DNA from: Asparagopsis taxiformis
Taxonomy: Eukaryota; Rhodophyta; Florideophyceae; Bonnemaisoniales; Bonnemaisoniaceae
Assembly (NCBI GenBank): GCA_030407315.1
Contig: JALQPE010000535.1
Span: forward strand, 186,001 to 250,000
Reading direction: 5' to 3'
Length of the DNA stretch: 64,000 nt
A program made the position numbers and the translations under genes. Shown in pieces: positions 51,009 to 60,369 of this stretch. Every line of letters begins with the position of its first letter. The stretch's first letter is position 1. The notes under the pieces are model-generated. The model worked only from the letters and a program-made list of their open reading frames with translations. It had not been told where the DNA came from and made no database searches.

Positions 51009-54000
51009 ATGGAATGCAAGTATGAAGGGTGCTTCTACTACTGCGTAGATGCTTATGCGCTCGCGCTGCATGAGCGAACGTGTCGCTACCGTTTCAACCC
51101 CTCTCCCCAACATTTCAACAACGCTCGTGTCCCTGCCGTCACCTATGAGCCTGCTCGAAACGGCGACCATGATTCCCCGCAACCCAGCTCCCCAGACCCA
51201 GAATCTGGTCGTGCTTCCTCCAGCGACTCACCCTGTGACGCTCCACTGCCACCAACCTCAACCCCCTCCCGCGCAGACCTCCTCGTGCAATCCCTCGCCG
51301 CCAGTCTCACAACCCTCGAGTACAAGGCCGGCGCTGGCCGCGTGAGCGAAGTCATCACCATCCTACAAGACCCCGCATTCTCCCTAGAAAAGTTCAACAG
51401 CGCCGTTCGCACCGTAGAAGAATGTCGCCACGTTACCGCTTCCATGGTCGAAACACATTTCCGCACCGAAGGTTACAAGAGCCACATCATTCCAGACAAA
51501 ACTGGTAAGTACTCGGCACAGCTGTACCTCCGCGACCCAGTCGACATGCTCCGCAGGCAGTTAGCACTGGCTAACGACCAAAATACTCTCTTCCACCCCT
51601 CCCCACAGACCGCCCCAGACGGCACCGCAATATTTTCTCATCCCCTACACACAGAATTCGCGAAAACGCTGCACCAGGTTACTAGACAGCGCGTGCAGCT
51701 CTCGGAAGATCCACAGGTCGTATGGGCAGAGGAAACTGATCCCACACCTTCCTCCTTTGCCGGCCTCCTCCAAGTGTACTCCGACAAGAGCAGCACAAGC
51801 CTCAAGAGCTCCGCAATCGTCGCATACCCCATACACGTCACACTGCTCAACTTCTCCGCCCCCCTCCGTCGCCACTGCATCCGTACCGGCCTCACCATCG
51901 TCGGGTATCTTCCGTACATTGTGAACCATTCGTCCAACGCCTTGTTCGGTGATGAAATGCCGACAACCTCTAGTTCTGCTAGTCGCGCTCGCAAAATTGA
52001 TATTCTTCATAAAGCACTCGAAAAAGTGTTTTCGTCCCTATCCACCGCGTTCTCTTCCGGGTTCCCCTGCACAGACTCCACTGCAACTGCCCGCCAATGC
52101 TTTCCCATCCTAGCCAATTATTGCTGCGACTTTCCAGAGGCCAAAGAGCTGTCATGCACTCGCAACAGCACTACCACCACACATCCCTGCCACCGCTGCT
52201 ACATCCCCGCCACTCAACTTGAATCCAGCGCGCCACACCAGCCCCGCTCCCTCGATGATACACGCTCTGCACGCCAAGAGAGCGCTCAGGAGCATACAAC
52301 TGCTCCGCTCGAAGCTCTCTCCCTCCTCGAACAACACTCTGTCCTCGAATCGACCGCTCTTTTACCCACCAACAGTCCCCTAGACCCCTACAACATTTTC
52401 TCCTTCGAGCCTCTGCACAATCTCCACCTCGGCATCTCAAAGCTCATCAAACAGTGCATTGTCCACCGCCTCAGCTCCCCAGACCTCACCACCACTGCCT
52501 CCCATTCCGGGACACCTCGCACCTTCAAGAAGGTGAAAAAATCCATCCTCGCCGGCTCAAACAGCATTCTGTCCGCTATCGAACGCGACTACTACATCAC
52601 CGGTCTTCATGTCGACTTCTCCAAGGGTGAGAAGGGCACCAATTTGAACGGCCTCTTCACGGAGGACGGCATACGCGGCATGCTCGCAGCCAAAGACTAT
52701 CACCATGTCGACATGGTGTTCCCTTTCATCGCAGCATTCATTGACACATGCTGTGACGAAGTAGATACAGCCCCCCTCACTTCCATCTGCACGCAATACT
52801 CTGACCTCGTCGCATGGGTCATGAAACGCGGTCGCATCAAGCACTGGACTGCCGCCGAACTAGAAAGCCTCCAGAACTCCATTTCCTATTTCAAACAATC
52901 AATGCTCTCCACCCTCGGCCCATTCCACACCACAGGTCTCAAAACTTTCAAGTTCCATCTTCTAGACCATCTTCCCGGTGACTTGCAGAGATATGGCGCC
53001 CTGGAACATATTGATGCAGGCCCTTACGAACACTCGCATCTTCTGTTCAAACAGAGTTATAGGAAAACCTCTCGAAGGCGCTCCACAGCCATGGAAGAGA
53101 CTATTCGCCACATGGAATTCTCCTTGGCCACTCCAACTGGTCATACCCCATCGAACACATTGGGAAACGCACGCATGATATCGCCCACAGACGGTGCAGT
53201 ACTCGTTCGCGACGGATTCACCGTTGCACTGCACGACTTTGCCTCCCTGCTGCCCGATGCAACCCTCCTCGTTGCAGATATCGACGGACAGCCCGATCCT
53301 GCCACTCTTTTGCCGCTGCACAACTCCTCGTTCCCGTCTGGCACCATAACGCTATTCCAGCAACTCGGTGACACAGCTGCACAAGCGTTCCTCACCCTCG
53401 CTAGACTGCGCGCCACGGCAGAAGGCCCTCCAATACATGACATGGACATTTCCGTCACCGTGGTAAAGTCCGCCTACGTCATGGGAGGGTACGTCCCAGA
53501 TGCCGACGACTTTGACCCGCACAGTGGCATGCTTCGCCCCACAAACGTGTCGAGGCACAAGCAGCAGCGCGTCTTTGCAACTTCATCGTTCGGCCCCGCA
53601 AAGAGATCGCAGTACTCCTTTGTCGTCATCTCCGGAACTGCCGATGACTACAGAACCATATGGGTAGGGCGCGTCCTGGCACTGGTACGCCTGCAGTCTC
53701 CAAACCTGTTTCAACCTGTAGAACTCGCTTTCGTGCAGTATATGACCTGCTTTGCCCCAAAAACCGCTGTGGAAAAATCACTTGGGTGCATTTGTTTAAA
53801 GTGGTCCACATGGGACCCGGACAACGGATCCGTTGACAGCAATGACACTGCATCCCACAGTGCAGGTGGTCCTTGGTTTGACCTCATTCCTGCATCTACT
53901 ATATCTGGCACCGTGCACATCGTACGAAGTAACTTTCCAGTCAAGCCATTTACGAAACAAATGCACTGGTCGGACCACCGTTTCTATCTCAACCGCTTCT

Positions 54001-54047
54001 ACACCAACACTGATTACCAGTTCACAGATGATAATGAAGAAGAATAA
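51009..54047 (+). CDS. Plavaka-like transposase with N-terminal zinc finger
   Basis: About 1012 residues from ATG 51009 (MECKYEG); the frame is open to ATG 50817. The first 25 residues form a C2HC-type finger (C-x4-C ... HERTC). A Pro/Ser-rich linker follows. Near residues 257-300 comes the Plavaka signature: VYSDKSSTSLKSSAIVAYP, HVTLLNFSAPLRR and IVGYLP, matching the family pattern SDKT...AYPVYLTIGN...RR...GYLP and supplying the first catalytic Asp. Further on, FSFEPLHNLHLGISK, FHLLDHLPGDLQRYGALEHI and GPYEHSHLLFKQSYRKTSRR fit the RNase-H-fold core of CACTA-superfamily enzymes. The frame is intact. It converges with the next ORF. Confidence 0.75.
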   Translation: MECKYEGCFYYCVDAYALALHERTCRYRFNPSPQHFNNARVPAVTYEPARNGDHDSPQPSSPDPESGRASSSDSPCDAPLPPTSTPSRADLLVQSLAASLTTLEYKAGAGRVSEVITILQDPAFSLEKFNSAVRTVEECRHVTASMVETHFRTEGYKSHIIPDKTGKYSAQLYLRDPVDMLRRQLALANDQNTLFHPSPQTAPDGTAIFSHPLHTEFAKTLHQVTRQRVQLSEDPQVVWAEETDPTPSSFAGLLQVYSDKSSTSLKSSAIVAYPIHVTLLNFSAPLRRHCIRTGLTIVGYLPYIVNHSSNALFGDEMPTTSSSASRARKIDILHKALEKVFSSLSTAFSSGFPCTDSTATARQCFPILANYCCDFPEAKELSCTRNSTTTTHPCHRCYIPATQLESSAPHQPRSLDDTRSARQESAQEHTTAPLEALSLLEQHSVLESTALLPTNSPLDPYNIFSFEPLHNLHLGISKLIKQCIVHRLSSPDLTTTASHSGTPRTFKKVKKSILAGSNSILSAIERDYYITGLHVDFSKGEKGTNLNGLFTEDGIRGMLAAKDYHHVDMVFPFIAAFIDTCCDEVDTAPLTSICTQYSDLVAWVMKRGRIKHWTAAELESLQNSISYFKQSMLSTLGPFHTTGLKTFKFHLLDHLPGDLQRYGALEHIDAGPYEHSHLLFKQSYRKTSRRRSTAMEETIRHMEFSLATPTGHTPSNTLGNARMISPTDGAVLVRDGFTVALHDFASLLPDATLLVADIDGQPDPATLLPLHNSSFPSGTITLFQQLGDTAAQAFLTLARLRATAEGPPIHDMDISVTVVKSAYVMGGYVPDADDFDPHSGMLRPTNVSRHKQQRVFATSSFGPAKRSQYSFVVISGTADDYRTIWVGRVLALVRLQSPNLFQPVELAFVQYMTCFAPKTAVEKSLGCICLKWSTWDPDNGSVDSNDTASHSAGGPWFDLIPASTISGTVHIVRSNFPVKPFTKQMHWSDHRFYLNRFYTNTDYQFTDDNEEE

Positions 54048-54124
54048 ATCTAAATCGCAGCACTCTATTCATAATGTACTACATGATAAGCCTTCTAGTC
54101 AACGTCACATTTACTGCACTAATT

Positions 54125-55567
54125 TCAACCATCCTCCATTACGCCAAAACCGTTATCAGCAGTGGCTGGATGGCGCCGCTCCATGCCCCCATACTGTGGG
54201 GCATTGATTTCGACATTCAGGTTTGCACTCAGGTGTCCAGCATATGGGTCAACGACGAAAAGTTCTGCGCCAATTAGTCCTTGCGCAATCACACAATCCA
54301 TTACAGCACCGAGGTTTGACGTAATATGCGATTGAATCCAATCCTCGGACACTAGAACAAGTGATGAGCAGCGGTTTACATCATCAACCACATGAACAAT
54401 TCCAGACCCCTCTCCGCTTTGCCACACTTCAACAGCCTCTCTCGTCACAGTACGGCTTGCAAACACATGCCGTGACTGTGCACTAGTCCGCTGTTCGCTC
54501 TCGACAACGTCCGTTTCTTCCCTTGCTTGCGAGCCTTGGAGACAAGACATGCAGTACACCACCATACCAACTAGTTGCTGAAAAGCTACCCCCACATATT
54601 GACTGTACCGCCTTGTAAACTCCTTCTGCCGTGCACCTCCTTTCCCCTTCGGTTCATCCAAACACTCCACAGTAGTCACTAGCCAAGCATCCAGGCGCGC
54701 CAGCGTTAGTATGCTCGTCTCTATGTCCATTACTTGTTCTGGTCGTATCGAATACCCCCTGAAGATGTCCAGCACATTCACAGCTACTCGGTTGTTAAAC
54801 CATGCATCACCATTCACTTCCATTTCGAAGCTGTCAGGAACCATGCCTTTGCTGTATCGCAGCTCTGAGAACGGTGCCGTTCGCCACCTCCCCATATCCA
54901 AATCACCGTTGCTTTCCCGTTTCAAAAGCTTCTCAGAAGCTTCGCGCTTTTGATCCTCTCGCTCGTCCATCTCAGCTCGCGTCGTCAGCGTCGTGCATCT
55001 AGACATTAATTTCGTGTACCCCAGCGAACCGAACAATCTGTCCCTCGCATTACGCTTCCGTGCACTCATCACGTCGGACAGTTTCTGCGTCACCTTCACT
55101 TTCAATTCCTTGCTCCCCGCCACAGCCTCTTGACAGCACACACGCTGCTCCTCATCGGAAAACACATCACACCACGGACTTTGACGCAGTACGTGTCGCA
55201 CCAAGTCATTCAGCAGATCACTCTCGTCTCTGTACGAAGGTGTATACCACTGCAGATTCTTGATGATATAGCCCGGAGGGGTAGCAATATATCCTACACC
55301 GTTTTCGCTCCAAAGTGTCCCTTCTACCGGCTCTACCTCGATGGTACGTCCAGTCCAACGTCTCTGCGTTTGTTCCGCTATAGGGTCCAGCTCCATAGTC
55401 TCGTTCTTGCACCACTTTGTCAGGTTTTCCTCAACCGCCCTAAGAACTCCAAGGTATTTCACAGGAATGGCTTTCTGTATGTTCGACTTACCGCCACCGT
55501 GATCACTGATTCTACCTGTTCTCGCAATTGCAGTAAGGCTGGCTTTTTCCGCCTGCAGAGTCTTCAC
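54125..55567 (-). CDS. Second ORF of the Plavaka-like element, unknown
   Basis: A 480-codon minus-strand frame convergent to the transposase (77 bp between stops). It has no ATG near its start: the first codon used here is GTG 55567, the first in-frame ATG is 55396, and the frame stays open into the terminal repeat, so a 5' exon may be missing. The product is helical and charged, with RNARDRLFGSLGYTKLMSRC, DIFRGYSIRPEQVMDIETSI and a C-terminal LVLVSEDWIQSHITSNLGA. I do not recognise it. By analogy with other CACTA-superfamily elements it may be an accessory factor binding the subterminal repeats (inference). Confidence 0.55.
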   Translation of the reverse strand: MKTLQAEKASLTAIARTGRISDHGGGKSNIQKAIPVKYLGVLRAVEENLTKWCKNETMELDPIAEQTQRRWTGRTIEVEPVEGTLWSENGVGYIATPPGYIIKNLQWYTPSYRDESDLLNDLVRHVLRQSPWCDVFSDEEQRVCCQEAVAGSKELKVKVTQKLSDVMSARKRNARDRLFGSLGYTKLMSRCTTLTTRAEMDEREDQKREASEKLLKRESNGDLDMGRWRTAPFSELRYSKGMVPDSFEMEVNGDAWFNNRVAVNVLDIFRGYSIRPEQVMDIETSILTLARLDAWLVTTVECLDEPKGKGGARQKEFTRRYSQYVGVAFQQLVGMVVYCMSCLQGSQAREETDVVESEQRTSAQSRHVFASRTVTREAVEVWQSGEGSGIVHVVDDVNRCSSLVLVSEDWIQSHITSNLGAVMDCVIAQGLIGAELFVVDPYAGHLSANLNVEINAPQYGGMERRHPATADNGFGVMEDG

Positions 55568-55570
55568 CTT

Positions 55571-55860
55571 CGTCTGTGTTCTCGGAAATGGACGCGGACG
55601 TCCACAACCTCTAGTACACCTAGTATTACTAGGCGGACGTCCATGTTCTCCAGTATTTTTGGATGTCCGCCTAGAACCGGACGTCCATGCGGTCTAGTAC
55701 GTCTAGTATTACTAGGGCGACATTCATTGTTTCTAGTACCACGGATGTCCCCCTCGGGATGGACTTCCGCCATGTCTATGTCCACCTAGGACGGGCGCCG
55801 GTTCAGAAATTCAAAAATTTCGACCCCAGAAATTTCTGACGCCGTGCTCGACATGGATGT
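55571..55860. repeat. Right subterminal repeats of the Plavaka-like element
   Basis: Contains the second copy of the 47-bp end sequence, then several GGACGTCCA and GGATGTCC words and CTAGTATTACTAGG palindromes in both orientations. It ends around a short inverted repeat of AAATTTC/GAAATTT (55808-55840) and GGATGTCCGCATCC. Confidence 0.75.
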
Positions 55861-55869
55861 CCGCATCCA

Positions 55870-57180
55870 TCACGGCGACCACTCTATTTTTCCTTGTCGG
55901 TCGACTCCAATTTCGTCTTTAATTTTTTCATCCTCTCGCTCACACCCCCTTCCTGTTGGTGCTCACCTCCCCCGTACTGTACCTCAAACACCCCCAATAC
56001 CACTCTAGCACGCATTTTCAGATACCTATCCCCGCTTCCACGGTGCACACCTCCATTCCATACCTACTTTTCTGCTCTACCGTACAGATTTCGTATAACC
56101 AGTCCTCATACTACCTCAGAATAGGGCAAAACACCCCCTATCTCCTCGACCATGCTCTCCCCCATCACCTTTGAAACGTATTGTTCTTCAGTACCCTCTC
56201 TCCTCTACCCTCAACCCCTCTCCTTCGCCCTCTACACAAACTTCCCCTGCAGCTTACTCTTCCAAAACCTCTCACTCCCCATCCCGTACCCGACCTGCTC
56301 CACCCCTCCCTCCCTCAGCTGCTCCATGCCCCCACGCCATCCGCATCTTCGATACCGTATACACCACCACCACCGGCCCACGCTCCCGCACTGCGGGGTG
56401 GCTCCCCCGCCGTATCCCCAGAAACCTCCCCGCTCTGAAACACATATCAACCCCCACTTCGCACCCTTCCTCCCACTCCCCTCCCTCCCCAAATACAATA
56501 ACCCCCTTCTTCTCCATCACATCCCCACTCACCACAGCCAGAACAGACGCCACCCCCTTCCCCCTCTTTCTCCTCACTTTCCTAAAAAAACCCTCCTCTC
56601 GGCGCCTTCAACCGCACCCTCCTACGGTCCCACCTAAACACCTCCTCCGCCCTCACTACCCCAACACCCCGCAGCGTCTCCCCAATCCCCATAATATGCT
56701 TGTCGGCACTCCTCTCCGAATCACAATCCATTCTAAACCCGCACTCCGTACATTTCCACCTCCCCCTGTACCATCCAAGATTCCATCCCCCCACAGAACA
56801 CATCCTCATACCACAGAAGAATTTTCTTCCTCTCATACCTCATCCTTAAAACCTCCATCAGCTCCATGTAAATTTCGATGAAAATATTTTCTCTACTATG
56901 CAATCTCAAACATGTATGAGCCTATGCCTTTCCGCTTTGTCAACCCTGAATATTGGTACTCATGTATTCATAAAATAGGGCCACCCACATCCCTATCCCG
57001 TTCTGCAAGCTTTACAAACCACTAGACGCATACTCCACAACTATACAACAAACACTACTCGCTATTTCAGACGACGCGGTACACAAGTAGCGTAGTGTCA
57101 ACCTTCCGTGACGCCTTCCCTGATGCGTACAAGTGGGAAACACGTCTAGACGTATATCACAAGTGAGCGCGGGAATTTTC
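55870..57180. other. Strand-biased C/T-rich region with no convincing gene
   Basis: The plus strand is strongly pyrimidine-rich from about 55,900 to 56,870, so long frames appear on both strands. One minus-strand frame (56836-56582) has a CTECGFRMDCDSE segment that looks like a zinc-ribbon remnant. Nothing else supports coding. Confidence 0.35.
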
Positions 57181-57212
57181 GGCACAGGAGATGCTGGGCC
57201 ACAAAATTGATT

Positions 57213-58262
57213 TTTCGGAAATTTTAGAATTTCTGGGCTGGCCAGCAATGCAATCGAGCTGGACATCCACCGGACGTCCATTTCAGGTTGGTCGTGAGAG
57301 AGTGGGGCGGGACCATGATGAAACAAGGACCAAGACCTCTCCCTGGCGTGTTGAGCCTGAAATCGACCCTTCGTGAGACGCGATTTTGGCTTCCAGTTGG
57401 TGCTAATAGAAGCCAGTGATAGCCCCGATCGGGGCGGCGGCCGGTTCCGGCTTACAGTTGGTGCTTACAGACGCCAGAGATAGCCCCGATCGGGGCGGCG
57501 GTCGGTTCCTGGGGCCGTTGTGGCCAAATTAGACACCCTGATTTGAATTAAAATTTGGGCTATTCTCAAAAACATGCACATGTGAACATGTTTTTGAGAT
57601 GGGGGTGTGCCGTACGGCACAATCGACCGCCCAAATCGTTGATTTTTGCAAGATTTTTTGTGCCCGAAATTTTAGAATTTCTGGGCTGGCCAGCAGTGCA
57701 TCTGAGCTGGACATCCACCGGACGTCCATTTCAGGTTGGTCGTGTGCTGCCTACATCCACGCATTGCAGAAACTAAGCCAGCGGGTTCACTACTCATACA
57801 AAGTGCACGGAATACGAGTAACGTGATGGGTGAGTAGTGTTTGTCGTGGAGGAGTAAGGCAGGACCATGATGGAACAGGGGAAACGATGTCACCCTAGCA
57901 TAACTTAGGCTTGAAGCCTGGAATCGACCCATCGTTAGGCGCCATTTAGCCTTACAGTTAGTGCTTACAGAAGCCAGTGATGACCCGCTCGGGGCGGCGG
58001 TTCCGGTGCCTGGGGCCGTTGTGGCCAAATTAGACACCCTGATTTGAATTAAAATTTGGGCTATTCTCAAAAACATGCACATGTGAACATGTTTTTGAGA
58101 TGGGGGTGTGCCGTACGGCACAATCGACCGCCCAAATCGATGTTTTTTGCAATATTTTTTTGTGCCCGAAATTGTAGAATTTCTGGGCCGGCCAGGAATG
58201 CATCTGAGTTGGACATCCACCGGACGTCCATTTCAGGTGATCGTGTATCGTGCACGTCCAGC
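57213..58262. repeat. Left direct-repeat array (two full units, one partial)
   Basis: Units begin near ACACCCTG at 57533 and 58034 (501 bp apart). Each carries the inverted repeat CTCAAAAACATG...CATGTTTTTGAG (57565-57598 in the first), the perfect 16-bp palindrome TGTGCCGTACGGCACA (57606-57621), then GGACATCCACCGGACGTCC. A partial copy with only the last part lies at 57213-57302. A CCCGATCGGGG(C) palindrome recurs in the spacer parts (about 57423 and 57484). Confidence 0.92.
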
Positions 58263-58512
58263 CATTACCAGAAGCAAGTTGGCGATGAAGCACGTATAAA
58301 CCCAATTGTTCTGCTATTTCTAGCATAGACCATAGAGTCTAGAGATGTGAGGGAATCGTCCTGGAATCATGCTCCAACCCACTAGGGAATGGACAATCTA
58401 GTTTGAAAGCATGGAACGGAAGTGCATTATAGTAGGTTCATAGATTGAAAGTGATAAAGGAGATGATTATATTCTCGATAATTGTTTGCTAAAGTAGTTG
58501 TTGTTAAGATAT

Positions 58513-60369
58513 CTAGCCGTCGGAAAACTGTTCTTCCTCTTCGTCCTCACTATGATAGTGAACTAGATATCCAGGTTGTCCCGGCAGAAGAGGCACTATC
58601 GGGGCCCCACTCCGTGTGTGCATTACATCCTTGCGAGGTTCTGTCGTCTTCATCCGCATCATTCCGAGCTGCCCTGTCTTCGGCCTACCATCTTTCTTGA
58701 CCGGGATGGGAACAACTGTCTTGTGGCGAACATTGACAGGTGCCGGTTGACTTTGCCTTGCAGACCGGCGCGGAGCATTGGCGATGACTTCTTCTTCGAA
58801 TCCCAACCGCCTGATGAAACCAAACGAAACATTGTCGGGAATCGGATACGACGCATTCCTGAAATACGTGTGATACCTCGTTGTCGTGTGTGACACAACT
58901 CTGTCGACATGCCCTGCCCCGGCATGTTGTACATGGCCGTGACCGATGAAGACTGAACGTGGCGGAACGATTACCTTCTTCAGCTTCATCGTCTTGGCGT
59001 ACATATCTAATTCCAGCGCTTTGGAAAAGACGTACTTGTGGGACCCTGGACACACCCAGATAGGGAATGGGTCATCTCCGTTGGCAATAACAAAGTAACC
59101 CGGAAGTTGATCTTTGCGGTCGCGAGGAGGAACAGGGAAATCATTGTGTGGGACCTGCCGAGGACACCCCTTTCCCGTTATCAAAAACCGTCCCCCAGAT
59201 GCCGGCATGACAAGTTTTTCTCCCGGTAAACCGCACTCCTCCAGCCCTGTCAGCCGGACAAGGATTCCCAACCACACATCCAGCAGGGCTCGCCGCGTCA
59301 CAAACTTGAACCGGTCGATATGCGTCTCATCGTTCTCGGCATAGTCAACCAGGCAGTGGCGCGTAGACGTGAAGCGAGCCCTCCCCTCATTCCGGTTCTT
59401 CTCGTCTGTTTCATCGTCCCCCGTATTGACAATGGGACTCCACAGCTGCCGGTTCCCAGGGTCCTTGTGCACCTGCTCCCCCTCCCACGTTCCCAAAAAG
59501 TACCGAAACAATTCCTGGTTAGGAATTTCTTCCATGAGACCCAAGTCAAATGGGAACTTGTCCGACGCATCTAGGTAGCTTACATCCGCGAAATTGTGCA
59601 TCACCGTATACCCTCGCTCGTTGATTTCCGTTCGGCAATTGTGGAAGTACGCCATACCAGTGCCGGCCTCATACGAATCCTTCCAGCTTGTAGACATTCG
59701 CGCAACCTGGGCGAAGTCCAGCCTCGAGGGTAGAAACGTCGATGTAGGCTCACACATCGCCTTGGCAGCCATCTTCCACGCTGCGAAGAACATCGGATAG
59801 ACGTGATCGATTTCGAATAGCACACGAGCCCGATGTTCTTCCGGAATATGCAGCCCCTCAAACACAGGGTCCATCGCCACTTGCTTCAAATACCTCACCT
59901 CTCTGCCCTCCTCATCGATTTCCACACTCTCCAATAACAACCTGAGCTCAATCGGGGGCAGACAGCCAACCCTCACCGATGCGATGACATCCGCGGGACG
60001 CTGCGCCAGATGATGCCCTTCGGCTCGGTCTTCGAAATCGTCAGGAAGAGACGGCATACGGTCGTCGAAGAGGAGGTCGTCTTCAGAAGGAGAGTCACGA
60101 ACGATGTAACCGTCTTCATCGACTTCCACTCCTTCCGGAACAGTGAATGTAATTGTCACTTCGCGGACCCCCTTGCTTTCGACTTGGCCCTCGTCTGCAC
60201 CCTGTTTGTCTTCCTCGTCCGAAGCGGTATGGACAGATTCTTGGTTGGAGGGAGTCGCACCAGCACGTTGGTTATCTTGGGGGACAATCTCAACGGCAGA
60301 ATCGGGGGAACGGGCGGAGTCTTCGTCAACCTCATCACCGGAAGCAGTGCTTGTTGTTGATCGGTGGGT
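58513..60369 (-). CDS. Phytanoyl-CoA-dioxygenase-like 2OG-Fe(II) oxygenase, probable C-terminal half of a fusion
   Basis: The frame is open from 60369 to 58513 (618 residues). It has no ATG before 60060; GTG 60159 is used for numbering. Fe(II) ligands appear as H338-x-D340 in RQVPHNDFP and H412 in GHGHVQHAGAG; R428 in TTTRYHTYF should bind 2-oxoglutarate. CPGSHK (370-375) is typical of the PhyH subfamily. The N-terminal 60 residues and the part upstream of 60159 are acidic, linker-like sequence. The tail has SARQSQPAP, basic stretches and an acidic end. It should hydroxylate some substrate; nucleic acid is possible by context only. It follows directly from the ParB-like frame by a -1 shift near 60360. 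Confidence 0.8.
   Translation of the reverse strand, partial: THRSTTSTASGDEVDEDSARSPDSAVEIVPQDNQRAGATPSNQESVHTASDEEDKQGADEGQVESKGVREVTITFTVPEGVEVDEDGYIVRDSPSEDDLLFDDRMPSLPDDFEDRAEGHHLAQRPADVIASVRVGCLPPIELRLLLESVEIDEEGREVRYLKQVAMDPVFEGLHIPEEHRARVLFEIDHVYPMFFAAWKMAAKAMCEPTSTFLPSRLDFAQVARMSTSWKDSYEAGTGMAYFHNCRTEINERGYTVMHNFADVSYLDASDKFPFDLGLMEEIPNQELFRYFLGTWEGEQVHKDPGNRQLWSPIVNTGDDETDEKNRNEGRARFTSTRHCLVDYAENDETHIDRFKFVTRRALLDVWLGILVRLTGLEECGLPGEKLVMPASGGRFLITGKGCPRQVPHNDFPVPPRDRKDQLPGYFVIANGDDPFPIWVCPGSHKYVFSKALELDMYAKTMKLKKVIVPPRSVFIGHGHVQHAGAGHVDRVVSHTTTRYHTYFRNASYPIPDNVSFGFIRRLGFEEEVIANAPRRSARQSQPAPVNVRHKTVVPIPVKKDGRPKTGQLGMMRMKTTEPRKDVMHTRSGAPIVPLLPGQPGYLVHYHSEDEEEEQFSDG

Larger units (their letters stand above)
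48857..55860. mobile_element. Plavaka-like (CACTA superfamily) DNA transposon
   Basis: About 7 kb bounded by related terminal sequence and carrying two convergent long ORFs. A 47-bp segment at 48857-48903 (CGTCTGTGTTTTCGGAAGTG and on) is closely repeated, in the same orientation, at 55571-55617. Subterminal zones are packed with GGACGTCC and CTAGTA/TACTAG words. The plus-strand ORF is a Plavaka-type transposase. Typical CACTA ends and a 3-bp target duplication were not identified, so the outer limits are approximate. Confidence 0.65.

Noticed and set aside
48857..55860. CACTA terminal inverted repeats
   Set aside because: I looked for CACTA/TAGTG at plausible ends and did not find a matching pair; only direct 47-bp end repeats and subterminal motifs are seen.
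56171..56881. A 236-codon Pro/Ser/Thr-rich plus-strand ORF
   Set aside because: The region is pyrimidine-rich, which keeps frames open by composition alone; three overlapping frames look equally plausible.
57529..58328. Near-identical ORFs of 60-180 codons in the direct repeats, also at 62,778-63,845
   Set aside because: They differ in frame and ends between copies while hairpins and palindromes are conserved; best seen as non-coding repeats.
60156..60159. Bacterial-like start/stop overlap between the ParB-like and oxygenase ORFs
   Set aside because: The overlap uses a GTG codon, and the oxygenase frame is open and protein-like 210 nt further upstream, so frame continuity explains it better than translational coupling.
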